Shown here piece by piece: positions 15,364 through 23,117 of a stretch of 31,601 bases of DNA. Both the position numbers and the translations under genes were made by a program. Where the stretch lies: positions 1 through 31,601 of the forward strand of contig CAJTOM010000022.1 of assembly GCA_910577915.1 (NCBI GenBank), in the 5' to 3' direction. Numbering within the stretch: position 1 is the first letter of the stretch; every line of letters starts with the position of its first letter. This DNA comes from an uncultured Oscillospiraceae bacterium. Its GTDB lineage: Bacteria; Bacillota; Clostridia; Oscillospirales; Oscillospiraceae. The notes beneath the pieces were generated by a model. It searched no databases. It saw nothing but the letters and a program-made list of their open reading frames with translations, and was not told the origin of the DNA.

Positions 15364-15431
15364 GCGGGTACATAGGCAGCCTGTGAGACCCCGTGCGCCG
15401 GCCTTTTGCGCGGGACATCCCCCGGCGGGGC

Positions 15432-15460
15432 TTGCGGTTTCGGGGCGGGTCTGGTACAAT
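15432..15460 (+). promoter_or_regulatory. Promoter of the CsoR-family gene
   Basis: TTGCGG (15432-15437) and TACAAT (15455-15460) are 17 bp apart, 43 bp upstream of the ATG at 15504. Confidence 0.65.
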
Positions 15461-15503
15461 ACGCAGGTATTGGGCACACTACGGCAGAAAGGGGGCGGGT
15501 CCC

Positions 15504-15839
15504 ATGAGAGAAGAACAGGAGCACGCCTATATGCACGAGCACGGCGTACCCCACGAGCACGCCCACGGCCACACCCACAGCCACACCCAGACCAGGGCGG
15601 TGGTCAACCGGCTGGCCCGGGCCATCGGCCACCTGGAGCGGGTGAAGGCCATGGTGGAGGAGGGCAGGGACTGCTCGGAGGTGCTGGTGCAGCTGGCGGC
15701 GGTGCGCAGCGCCATCAACAACACCGGCAAGGTGATTTTGAAGGACCACCTGGAGCACTGCGTGGTGGACGCGGTGAAGTGCCAGGATCTGGCTGCCATC
15801 GAGGAGCTGAACCGGGCCATCGAGCAGTTTGTAAAATAG
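15504..15839 (+). CDS. CsoR/RcnR-family metal-sensing repressor with His-rich N-terminus
   Basis: The 111-residue protein has a four-helix CsoR fold (VNRLARAIGHLERVKAMVEEG, then CSEVLVQLAAVRSAINNTGK) with the Cu(I)-type ligand set C57, H82 and C86. The N-terminal 30 residues contain nine histidines in a HEHxxxHEHAHGHTHSH pattern, which should bind Ni, Zn or Cu. CsoR-family proteins release DNA when metal binds and usually control an exporter, but no exporter gene adjoins it. The ATG at 15504 is preferred because the promoter ends at 15460 and a G-rich site precedes it. It is monocistronic, with its own terminator. Confidence 0.88.
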   Translation: MREEQEHAYMHEHGVPHEHAHGHTHSHTQTRAVVNRLARAIGHLERVKAMVEEGRDCSEVLVQLAAVRSAINNTGKVILKDHLEHCVVDAVKCQDLAAIEELNRAIEQFVK

Positions 15840-15843
15840 GAGT

Positions 15844-15882
15844 AAAGCCGCCCGCCCCTGGAGCAGGGGCGGGCGGCTTTTT
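15844..15882. terminator. Bidirectional terminator between CsoR and GGDEF genes
   Basis: AAAGCCGCCCGCCCCT (15844-15859) and AGGGGCGGGCGGCTTT (15865-15880) form a 16-bp stem ending in a T-run on the plus strand and a shorter TTT on the minus strand. It lies between the two converging genes. Confidence 0.88.
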
Positions 15883-15898
15883 GCTTATGTAGCGCGGT

Positions 15899-16816
15899 CT
15901 ATTTCTCCAGCAGCTGCTTGGCCTTCTCGTCGGCCCAGACGACCCGGTTGCGGCCGAATTTTTTGGCGTCGTACAGCATGGTGTCCGCGATCTTCAAATA
16001 GGAGGCGTAGGAGCTGTCCGAGCGCGGGACGACGGTAACGCCGCCGATGCTGACGGTGACCCACTTGGACACGGACGGGTTGTGGGGGATGTGGAGGTCC
16101 TCGATGGCCTGGCGGATTTTTTTCAGGTGCGCGAAGGCCTGGTCCGACCTGTCGCCCATGAGGAAGGCCACGAACTCCTCCCCGCCGTAGCGGGCCATAA
16201 AGTCAGTGGTGCGCTGGAGATAGGAGGAGGCGGTCTTGGCCACGGCGGCGATGGCCCTGTCGCCGGCGGGGTGGCCGAAGGTGTCGTTGAAGACCTTGAA
16301 GTGGTCGATGTCAAACATGCAGACGGAGAAGGGCACCTGGAGCCGGGCGGCCTCGCTCCACTTGACCACGCTGTAGTGGTCGTGCTGGCGGCGGTTGGCG
16401 ATGCCGGTGAGCTGGTCGGTGCGGGACTGGAGCTCCACCTGCTTGCGGTAGTTGTAGAGCTTGATGTGGGTGTTGACCCGGGCCTCGACGATCAGGGGGC
16501 TGAAGGGCTTGGTGATGTAGTCCACCGCTCCCAGGGTCAGCCCGTACTGCTCATCCTCGATGTCGGACAGGCTGGTGATCAGGATCACCGGGATGCTCTG
16601 GGTGATGATCTCCTCCTGCAGCTTCTTGAGAAGGGTGAAGCCGTCCATGCCGGGCATGACTACGTCCAGCAGGATGAGGGAAAAGGTCTCCGTGCTGGCG
16701 CGGCGGAGCCCGTCCTCCGCCGTCTGAGAGATAGTGATGTCGTAGCTGCCCTTCAGAATGGCCTGCAGCTGGGCGGCCTGCAGGGGGCTGTCGTCGATAA
16801 TCAGTATTTTTTCCAT
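15899..16816 (-). CDS. REC-GGDEF response regulator, diguanylate cyclase
   Basis: The 305-residue protein has an N-terminal receiver (D8, D9, phospho-acceptor D51 in LILLDVVMPGMDG, K103 in DYITKPF) and a C-terminal GGDEF domain. The active-site loop is intact as GGEEF (211-215), and an inhibitory I-site RxxD (R202-D205) stands five residues before it. It should condense two GTP to c-di-GMP when phosphorylated and be inhibited by product. The ATG at 16816 starts exactly at the receiver (MEKILIIDDS); the frame upstream to 17215 is non-homologous. No partner kinase or c-di-GMP effector is nearby. Confidence 0.93.
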   Translation of the reverse strand: MEKILIIDDSPLQAAQLQAILKGSYDITISQTAEDGLRRASTETFSLILLDVVMPGMDGFTLLKKLQEEIITQSIPVILITSLSDIEDEQYGLTLGAVDYITKPFSPLIVEARVNTHIKLYNYRKQVELQSRTDQLTGIANRRQHDHYSVVKWSEAARLQVPFSVCMFDIDHFKVFNDTFGHPAGDRAIAAVAKTASSYLQRTTDFMARYGGEEFVAFLMGDRSDQAFAHLKKIRQAIEDLHIPHNPSVSKWVTVSIGGVTVVPRSDSSYASYLKIADTMLYDAKKFGRNRVVWADEKAKQLLEK

Positions 16817-16889
16817 ATGCTGTTTCACTCTCCGCGTCAGGTGGTGCAGGGGGCCGCCTCCGGGCGGAGCCCCTTTTTCTGGCAGGGAC

Positions 16890-16918
16890 AGTATACGCCA
16901 TTTGCGGGCAGAGTACAA
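16890..16918 (-). promoter_or_regulatory. Putative promoter of the GGDEF gene
   Basis: On the minus strand TTGTAC (16918-16913) and TATACT (16895-16890) are 17 bp apart, about 75 bp before the ATG. Confidence 0.5.
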
Positions 16919-17156
16919 TATTTTTCCCGCGAAAATTTCCACGAAAAATTTTTGCCCCTGCGGCGGGCGGCGCGGGCAAAGCGCGGCGGCGGGCGGTTTT
17001 TCATGGAAATCTTTAGAAAAACTGGAAAAATTGGGCGCTTCCTTGAAGAAACCGGCGTTTTTCTTCATAGTTCCGCCGGGGCCTGCCGCTTTTTTTGGGC
17101 ATTCCGCTGAATTTTCAAATCCGGCGAAAAAAGTCCCCCATGGGGGGATTTTACAC
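16919..17156. other. Non-coding divergent gap between GGDEF gene and cooS promoter
   Basis: This stretch alternates AT-rich runs with GC-rich blocks and has no supportable gene. Just before the cooS -35 is the palindrome CCCCCATGGGGG (17135-17146), followed by ATTTT. I see no riboswitch or RNA gene that I can name. Confidence 0.5.
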
Positions 17157-17185
17157 TTGCTTTTTTCCGGCGGTTTTGCTAAGAT
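17157..17185 (+). promoter_or_regulatory. Promoter of the cooS operon (extended -10)
   Basis: TTGCTT (17157-17162) and TAAGAT (17180-17185) are 17 bp apart, with TGC immediately before the -10 making it extended. The predicted start is near 17192, just ahead of the Rex-like operator. Confidence 0.7.
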
Positions 17186-17197
17186 GTAACCATTGTA

Positions 17198-17215
17198 TTG
17201 TGAAAAATGTGACAA
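17198..17215. promoter_or_regulatory. Rex-like operator TTGTGAA-AAAT-GTGACAA
   Basis: The 18-bp site has the TTGT...ACAA ends of Rex operators (TTGTGAA-N4-TTCACAA) and matches 12 of the 14 specified positions. It is embedded in a 7-bp inverted repeat (GTATTGT at 17195-17201, ACAATAC at 17212-17218). It lies at about +6 to +24 of the cooS promoter, where a repressor would block transcription. Rex senses the NADH/NAD+ ratio; assigning this site to Rex is inference. Confidence 0.6.
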
Positions 17216-17293
17216 TACGCAGATCCGATGATTTCATTTCTGGAGAGAAAGGAGAAACGAAAACACACCGTCCGTGTTTTCCACATTCCGACT

Positions 17294-19183
17294 ATGAAAC
17301 TGATCACTGTCGAGCAAATGGAAGCCGCCACCGAACGGCTGCTGGAAAATGGCCGTCAGGTGGGCGCTGACTCCTGGCAGCAGCGCGTGAAGAACCAGAC
17401 CCCCCACTGCAAATTCGGCGAGGAGGGCATCTGCTGCCGCATCTGCTCCATGGGTCCCTGCCGCATCACCCCCAAGGCGCCCAGAGGCATCTGCGGCTGC
17501 GACGTCCACGGCATCGTGGCCCGCAACTACCTGCGCTTCACCGCCGGCGGCGCGGCCACCCACTCCGACCACGGCCGCAGCATCTGCCACACCCTCTACC
17601 AGGCCAAGGAGGGCGGCAACTACACCGTCAAGGATCCTGAGAAGCTCAAGAGGATCGCCGGCGAGTGGGGCATCGAGACCGAGGGCAAGGACATCTATGA
17701 CCTGGCCCACGAGGTGGCGGAGACCGCGCTGATGGAGTACGGCAAGCCCTTCGGCAACTGCCGCTTCCTCTCCCGTGCCCCCGAGCACACCCGGCAGCTG
17801 TGGCACGACGCGGGCATCGAGCCCCGGGCCATCGACCGCGAGGTCTCCCAGTCCCTGCATATGACCCACATGGGCTGCTCCTCTCTCCCCGAGGCGCTCA
17901 TCCGCCAGGCCCTGCGGGCCGGCCTCTGCGACGGCTGGGGCGGGTCCATGTGCGGCACCGAGTTCTCCGACGTGCTCTTCGGCACCCCCAAGCCCATCGA
18001 CACCACCGCCAACCTGGGGGTCATGGAGAAGGACATGGTCAACATCGTGGTCCACGGCCACGACCCCTCCCTGTCCGAGATGATCGTCCTCTACGCCCAG
18101 GATCCCGAGATGATCGCCCTGGCCAAGGAAAAGGGCGCCAAGGGCATCAACATCTGCGGCGTGTGCTGCACCGCCAACGAGGTGGCCATGCGCCACGGCA
18201 TCCCCATGGCCGGCAACTTCCTCCAGCAGGAGAACGTGGTGCTCACCGGCGCCTGCGAGGCCATCGTGGTGGACGTCCAGTGCATCTTCCCCGCCCTGGG
18301 CCCCCTGTCGAAGTGCTTCCACACCAAGTTTATCACCACCTCCGAGATCGCCCGGATGCCGGACAGCGAGTTCATCCACTTCAATGAGGAGACCGCCGGC
18401 GACAACGCCAAAGCCATCGTCCGCATGGCGGTGGAGAACTTTGTCAACCGCAACCAGGATCTGGTTCACATCCCCGATCTGAAGACCAACGCCACCGTGG
18501 GCTACTCCCTGGAGGCCATCAAGAAGTGCCTGGACGGCGTCACCAATACCCAGGTGGACGTCACCGGCACCACCAAGCCCCTGGTGGAGTGCGTCAACTC
18601 CGGCGTGCTCCGCGGCGCGGTGGCCATGGTGGGCTGCAACAACCCCAAGGTCCGCCCCGACACCGCCCACATCGCCCTGATGAAGAAGCTGCTGGCCAAC
18701 GACATCATCATCGTGGTCTCCGGCTGCTCCGCCCAGGCCGCCGCCAAGTCCGGCCTGCTGGACAAGGAGGCCAAGGAGCTCTGCGGCGACGGCCTCAAGC
18801 GCGTGTGCGAGCTGGTGGGCATTCCCCCGGTGCTGCACATGGGTTCCTGCGTGGATATCTCCCGTATGATGGTTCTGGCTTCCGACATCGCCAAGGATTC
18901 CGGCTGGAACATCTCCCAGATTCCTCTGGTGGGCTGCGCCCCCGAGTGGATGAGCGAGAAGGCCGTGTCCATCGGCAACTACGTCGTCGCCACAGGCATC
19001 GACACCTTCCTTGGCGTGGACCCCTACACCAAGGGCTCCACCGAGGTCACCGAGCTGCTCCAGGGCGAGCACGGCGTCAAGGACTGGGTCGAGGCCAAGT
19101 ACACCGTCGAGCTGGACATCGAGAAGCTGGGCGACAAGATGATCGAGGCCATCGAGGCCAAGCGCGTCGCGCTGGGAATCTAA
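17294..19183 (+). CDS. cooS: Carbon monoxide dehydrogenase catalytic subunit
   Basis: The 629-residue Ni-Fe CODH interconverts CO and CO2 in the cytoplasm. From the ATG at 17294 the D-cluster cysteine is C39, as in the Carboxydothermus enzyme, followed by EEGICCRICSMGPCRI for clusters B and D. All C-cluster ligands appear: His in VVHGHDP, then Cys in ICGVCCTANE, VDVQCIF, MVGCNN, VVSGCSAQ and MGSCVDISR. Lys and His residues of the active site (HMTHMG, TKFITTS) are also in place. The start is not certain. The in-frame ATG at 17228 adds 22 residues, but the purine-rich ribosome site (17242-17255) lies inside that extension. That site is still 38 nt before 17294. It heads the operon with cooC and acsB. 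Confidence 0.95.
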   Translation: MKLITVEQMEAATERLLENGRQVGADSWQQRVKNQTPHCKFGEEGICCRICSMGPCRITPKAPRGICGCDVHGIVARNYLRFTAGGAATHSDHGRSICHTLYQAKEGGNYTVKDPEKLKRIAGEWGIETEGKDIYDLAHEVAETALMEYGKPFGNCRFLSRAPEHTRQLWHDAGIEPRAIDREVSQSLHMTHMGCSSLPEALIRQALRAGLCDGWGGSMCGTEFSDVLFGTPKPIDTTANLGVMEKDMVNIVVHGHDPSLSEMIVLYAQDPEMIALAKEKGAKGINICGVCCTANEVAMRHGIPMAGNFLQQENVVLTGACEAIVVDVQCIFPALGPLSKCFHTKFITTSEIARMPDSEFIHFNEETAGDNAKAIVRMAVENFVNRNQDLVHIPDLKTNATVGYSLEAIKKCLDGVTNTQVDVTGTTKPLVECVNSGVLRGAVAMVGCNNPKVRPDTAHIALMKKLLANDIIIVVSGCSAQAAAKSGLLDKEAKELCGDGLKRVCELVGIPPVLHMGSCVDISRMMVLASDIAKDSGWNISQIPLVGCAPEWMSEKAVSIGNYVVATGIDTFLGVDPYTKGSTEVTELLQGEHGVKDWVEAKYTVELDIEKLGDKMIEAIEAKRVALGI

Positions 19184-19218
19184 GTTAAAATACATACTGT
19201 TTTGAGGAGATGAGGTCT

Positions 19219-19389
19219 GTGAATCAGCGCATTTGGTTGGGAAAGCTCCTGCTTCTGCTGGGAATTCTCACAGATGCCGTAGGCTTGATTCTGGGCCGCG
19301 GCCTGGAGTGGTCAATGGGGCCGGCAGCCCTGCTTTTGGAAGCGGGCGGCCTGTACCTCGTCTTTAAGGCCCGCAGGGCAAAACAGTAA
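19219..19389 (+). CDS. Small two-helix membrane protein in the CODH operon (uncharacterised)
   Basis: The 56-residue frame sits between cooS and cooC. GTG at 19219 follows GAGGAG (19204-19209) by 9 nt; an in-frame ATG at 19210 touches that site and is unlikely. The product is hydrophobic, with two likely membrane helices (LGKLLLLLGILTDAVGLILG, and GPAALLLEAGGLYLVF) and a basic tail KARRAKQ. It begins 35 nt after cooS and ends 25 nt before cooC, so it must be cotranscribed. I know no CODH/ACS protein like this. It could tether or stabilise the complex at the membrane, but that is a guess; a chance frame is possible, though the spacing and ribosome site argue otherwise. Confidence 0.68.
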   Translation: MNQRIWLGKLLLLLGILTDAVGLILGRGLEWSMGPAALLLEAGGLYLVFKARRAKQ

Positions 19390-19414
19390 TTTCATTTGCA
19401 AAAGAGGATTTCCT

Positions 19415-20182
19415 ATGAAAGTAGCCGTCACCGGCAAGGGCGGGGTGGGCAAAACCACCTTCGCCTCCACCCTCTGCCGCCTCTACGCCGCCGAGGGCCG
19501 CAGTGTCCTGGCCGCCGATGTGGACCCGGATGCGAATCTTGGATTGGCACTGGGCCTGACGGAGGAGGAGGTCAACGCCATCGTCCCCGTCTCCAAGATG
19601 AAGGAGCTGGCCAAGGAGCGCACCGCCGCCAATGAGAGCAACACCTTCTACAAGCTCAACCCCGAGGTCTCCGACCTGCCGGATGAGCTCAGCCGGGACG
19701 TCAACGGCGTGAAGCTGCTGGTCATGGGCACTGTGGACACCGGCGGGTCCGGCTGCGTGTGCCCGGAGCACGTGATGCTCAAGGCCATCCTGTCCAACCT
19801 GGTCTTCCGCAAGGACGACGTGGTGGTGATGGACATGGAGGCCGGCCTGGAGCACCTGGGCCGGGGCACCGCGTCCATGATGGACCAGTTCATCGTGGTC
19901 ATCGAGCCCGGCGCGCGGAGCATCCAGACCTACGAGCGCATCAAGAGCCTGGCGGCGGACATCGGCGTGCACCGCGTGCGGGTGGTGGCCAACAAGGTCC
20001 GGGATGAGCGGGACGAGGAGTTTCTCCGCCGGCGCATCCCTGCGGAGGACCTGCTGGGCTTCATCCACTACAACCCCGACGTCATCGAGGCGGACCGCAA
20101 CGGTCAGTCCCCCTTTGATTACAGCGACAAGGCCGTGGAGGAGATCCGGGCCGTCAAAGAAAAAATGGATCGTGAGACATAA
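19415..20182 (+). CDS. cooC: CODH nickel-insertion ATPase CooC
   Basis: The 255-residue MinD/SIMIBI-type ATPase has the deviant P-loop GKGGVGKTT (7-15), ADVDPDANL and the nickel/zinc-binding dimer motif C114-V-C116-P. CooC uses ATP-driven dimer changes to load Ni into the CODH C-cluster (AcsF plays the same role for ACS). AAGAGGA precedes the ATG. Its place between cooS and acsB is typical, and one ATPase may serve both enzymes here. Confidence 0.94.
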   Translation: MKVAVTGKGGVGKTTFASTLCRLYAAEGRSVLAADVDPDANLGLALGLTEEEVNAIVPVSKMKELAKERTAANESNTFYKLNPEVSDLPDELSRDVNGVKLLVMGTVDTGGSGCVCPEHVMLKAILSNLVFRKDDVVVMDMEAGLEHLGRGTASMMDQFIVVIEPGARSIQTYERIKSLAADIGVHRVRVVANKVRDERDEEFLRRRIPAEDLLGFIHYNPDVIEADRNGQSPFDYSDKAVEEIRAVKEKMDRET

Positions 20183-20218
20183 ATAACTTCGATTGTATCG
20201 TGAGGAGTGAATCATAAC

Positions 20219-22363
20219 GTGAAAACATTATTCGAGCGCGTTTTCTCCGGCAACGACGAGATGTATGCCCTGGCGGTCAAGGCCGTGGACGAGGCCATGG
20301 CCAAGCTGGGCCCCGACGCCCCCGCCACCTTCGGCGACACCGCCTACTCCCTGCCCTGCTTCTACGCGCTGACCGGGAAGAAGGTCGGCACCGTGGGCGA
20401 GGCCAAGGCCGCCCTGGAGAATGAGATCAAGGGCTTTATGACCCGCAACAGCCGCACCAAGGACATCTTCACCTCCGGCGTGGCCACCGCCCTGTCCGCC
20501 GAGATGATCGAGCTGATGAAGTACGCCATGGCCGGCGGCTCCCCCTACGAGGAGCCCGTCATGGGTCACTTCACCGACGCCCAGGTCCGTGAGCTGGGCG
20601 TGCCCCTGGTCACCCGGGACATCCCCGGCGTGGCGGTCATCATCGGCGCGGCTCCCTCCGCCGAGGAGGGCGCGGCCCTGGTCAAGGAGTACCAGTCCCA
20701 GGGCATCTTCGTCACCCTGGTGGGCGGCATCATCGACCAGTGTGTGGAGCAGGGTATGAAGCTGGGCTTCAACGTCCGCAACGTGGCCCTGGGCCGTGAT
20801 CTGAGCAGCGTGGCCCACGTGGTCAGCGTGGCCCTCCGCGCCGCCTTCATTTTCGGTGCTGTCCAGGCCGGCGACTACGAGGGCATGTGGCGCTACACCA
20901 TGGACCGCGTCTTCGCCTTTGTCAACGCCTACGCCCCTGTGGACGACATGACCGTGGCCTGCGGCGCCGGCGCCATCCAGCTGGGCTTCCCCGTTGTCAC
21001 CAACGACACCGAGGAGAACAACATGTTCCGGGTGCCCAAGAGCCTGATCATCCAGACCGACACCACCAAGTTCAACGCCACCAGTCTGGAGGCCCGGGAC
21101 ATCAAGATCAAGATCACCAAGATCGACATCCCCGTGGCGTTCTCCTCCGCCTTCGAGGGCGAGATCGTCCGCCGCGGCGACATGCAGCTGGAGTTCGACG
21201 GCTCCCGCAAGACCGGCCTGGAGCTGGTGCGGGCCAAGGAGCTCAGCGAGGTGGAGGATCACCGCTTCACCCTCATCGGGCCCGATTTCGACACCTTCGA
21301 GGCGGGCAGCAAGGTGGACTTCTGCATGGTGGCCGACGTGGCCGGCAAGAACATGACCAGCGACTTCGAGTCTGTCTTTGAGCGCAAGTTCCACGCCTAC
21401 ATCAACTGCATGGAGGGCGTCATGCACACCGGCCAGCGCGACGTCATCCGCGTGCGCATCAGCAAGGCCGCCTTTGAGGCGGGCGTGCGGGCCAAGCACT
21501 TCGCCGAGGTGCTCTACGCCAAGCTGAAGAGCGACTACGACGCCGTCATCGACAAGTGCGAGGTCACCATCATCACCGACCCCGCCGCGTGCGAGAAGTT
21601 CCGCCATGAGGTGGCCATCCCCGCCTACGAGAAGCGCGACGAGCGCCTGGGCAGCCTCACCGACGAGAACGTGGACCAGTTCTACACCTGCATCATGTGT
21701 CAGTCCTTCTCCCCCAGCCACGTGTGCATCGTCACCCCGGAGCGTCTGGGCCTGTGCGGCGCGGTGAGCTGGCTGGACGCCAAGGCCACCAACGAGCTGG
21801 ATCCCTCCGGCCCCTGCCAGATCGTCCCCAAGGACCACATCATCGACGAGAACATCGGCCGGTGGGAGGAGGTCAACGAGGCCGTGAAGAAGTACAGCCA
21901 GGGCGCTCTGGAGAGCGTCACCCTGTACTCCATCATGGAGGACCCCATGACCAGCTGCGGCTGCTTCGAGTGCATCTGCGGCATCGAGCCCTTCTCCAAC
22001 GGCGTGGCCATTGTCAACCGTGAGCACACCGGCATGACCCCCCTGGGCATGACCTTCTCCGAGATGGCCTCCATGACCGGCGGCGGCGTGCAGACCCCCG
22101 GCTTCATGGGCCACGGCAAGCACTTCATCGCCTCCAAGAAGTTCATGAAGGCCGAGGGCGGCCTGGGCCGCATCGTCTGGATGCCCAAGGCCCTGAAGGA
22201 CCAGGTGGCCGAGAAGCTGAACGCCTCCGCCAAGGAGCTCTACGGCATCGACAACTTCGCCGACATGGTGGGCGACGAGACCATCACCGAGGACGCCGAG
22301 GCCCTGCTGAACTTCCTGACGGAGAAGGGCCACCCCGTTCTGAGCATGGATCCCCTGATGTAA
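20219..22363 (+). CDS. acsB: Acetyl-CoA synthase (CODH/ACS complex alpha subunit)
   Basis: The 714-residue protein matches Moorella AcsB end to end, with an N-terminus about 15 residues shorter. It condenses CO, a methyl group from the corrinoid protein and CoA into acetyl-CoA. The A-cluster ligands are complete: C491-x2-C494, C503 and C513 bind the Fe4S4 cubane, and C580-G-C582 binds the distal Ni. The GTG at 20219 is chosen because GAGGAG (20202-20207) is 11 nt upstream; the GTG at 20207 overlaps that site. All three ACS domains, including the N-terminal CODH-docking region, appear present. The gene closes the operon, and no corrinoid protein gene (acsC, acsD) follows. Confidence 0.95.
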   Translation: MKTLFERVFSGNDEMYALAVKAVDEAMAKLGPDAPATFGDTAYSLPCFYALTGKKVGTVGEAKAALENEIKGFMTRNSRTKDIFTSGVATALSAEMIELMKYAMAGGSPYEEPVMGHFTDAQVRELGVPLVTRDIPGVAVIIGAAPSAEEGAALVKEYQSQGIFVTLVGGIIDQCVEQGMKLGFNVRNVALGRDLSSVAHVVSVALRAAFIFGAVQAGDYEGMWRYTMDRVFAFVNAYAPVDDMTVACGAGAIQLGFPVVTNDTEENNMFRVPKSLIIQTDTTKFNATSLEARDIKIKITKIDIPVAFSSAFEGEIVRRGDMQLEFDGSRKTGLELVRAKELSEVEDHRFTLIGPDFDTFEAGSKVDFCMVADVAGKNMTSDFESVFERKFHAYINCMEGVMHTGQRDVIRVRISKAAFEAGVRAKHFAEVLYAKLKSDYDAVIDKCEVTIITDPAACEKFRHEVAIPAYEKRDERLGSLTDENVDQFYTCIMCQSFSPSHVCIVTPERLGLCGAVSWLDAKATNELDPSGPCQIVPKDHIIDENIGRWEEVNEAVKKYSQGALESVTLYSIMEDPMTSCGCFECICGIEPFSNGVAIVNREHTGMTPLGMTFSEMASMTGGGVQTPGFMGHGKHFIASKKFMKAEGGLGRIVWMPKALKDQVAEKLNASAKELYGIDNFADMVGDETITEDAEALLNFLTEKGHPVLSMDPLM

Positions 22364-22390
22364 TTTTTCCGCCGCATACGACTGGCTCCG

Positions 22391-22421
22391 GCCGCCGCCC
22401 CGCAAGGGGCGGCGGCTTTTT
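22391..22421 (+). terminator. Terminator of the CODH/ACS operon
   Basis: GCCGCCGCCCC (22391-22401) and GGGGCGGCGGC (22406-22416) pair perfectly around a GCAA tetraloop, followed by TTTTT. Confidence 0.92.
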
Positions 22422-22444
22422 GCGAAAAATGGCCGTTTGGGGGG

Positions 22445-22473
22445 TTGACCCATTTGGTCAACGGCGGTAAGGT
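22445..22473 (+). promoter_or_regulatory. Promoter of the TetR-ABC operon with overlapping operator
   Basis: TTGACC (22445-22450) and TAAGGT (22468-22473) are 17 bp apart. The -35 is also the left arm of a perfect inverted repeat, TTGACC-CATTT-GGTCAA (22445-22461), a typical TetR-family operator shape. This indicates autorepression by the downstream TetR protein. Confidence 0.78.
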
Positions 22474-22496
22474 AGAGGGGAAGGGGGGCGGGACGG

Positions 22497-23117
22497 ATGA
22501 ACGACAAATTTTTCTCCCTGCCGGAGGCCCGGCAGGACCTGATCCGCAACAGCGCCATGGTGGAGTTCGGGGCCAATACCTTCAAGAAGACCTCCGCCGA
22601 CTCCATCGCCAAGCGGGCCGGGGTGTCCAAGGGGCTGCTGTTTCACTACTTCAAGGACAAGCGGGAGCTGTACCTGTATCTCTACCGGTACGCCCTGGAG
22701 GTGTGCGTCAAGCAGTACATGGAAAAGAGCTATAACTTCGGGGAGACGGACTTTTTCCTGGCCCTGGAGATGGGCCACAGGGTGAAGATGGACCTGGTCC
22801 GGCGGCATCCGGGGCTGTTCCGGTTCGTCATGCGGACCTATTACGAGCGGGACAGCGTGCTCTCCCCCAAGCTGCGCCAGGGGCTGGACGATCTGATGGA
22901 GACCACCATCCGGGACTTTCTCTCCCGGATGGACCTGTATAAGTTCAGGGAGGGGGTGGACCCCAGCCAGGTGATCCGCCTGCTGCTTCTGGCGGCGGAG
23001 GGCATGCTGGCGGAGACCGGGGCCTCCACGGCGGAGGAGATCCAGAAGCTGTTTGAGGAGTACAAGCGCCACGCGGACATGCTGCGGCGGTTTCTGTATA
23101 AGGAGGAATATCTATGA
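22497..23117 (+). CDS. TetR family transcriptional regulator
   Basis: The 206-residue protein has an N-terminal TetR helix-turn-helix (ADSIAKRAGVSKGLLFHYFKDKRELYLYL, about residues 34-62) and a helical ligand-binding domain. The ATG follows a G-rich site and a promoter whose -35 overlaps a palindrome, so it probably represses its own operon. The stop overlaps the ABC ATPase start (ATGA). The inducer is unknown; a compound handled by the ABC pair is the usual arrangement. Confidence 0.92.
   Translation: MNDKFFSLPEARQDLIRNSAMVEFGANTFKKTSADSIAKRAGVSKGLLFHYFKDKRELYLYLYRYALEVCVKQYMEKSYNFGETDFFLALEMGHRVKMDLVRRHPGLFRFVMRTYYERDSVLSPKLRQGLDDLMETTIRDFLSRMDLYKFREGVDPSQVIRLLLLAAEGMLAETGASTAEEIQKLFEEYKRHADMLRRFLYKEEYL

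Noticed and set aside
16817..17215. N-terminal extension of the GGDEF protein
   Set aside because: The frame is open, but the receiver domain begins exactly at 16816 and the promoter lies inside the extension.
17234..19195. 653-codon minus-strand frame opposite cooS
   Set aside because: Same reasons: mirror of a codon-biased real gene, no recognisable domain.
20228..22630. 800-codon open frame on the minus strand opposite acsB
   Set aside because: It is antisense to a gene with complete family motifs, has a Gly/His/Leu/Val-rich composition typical of GC-biased third positions, and lacks a ribosome site.
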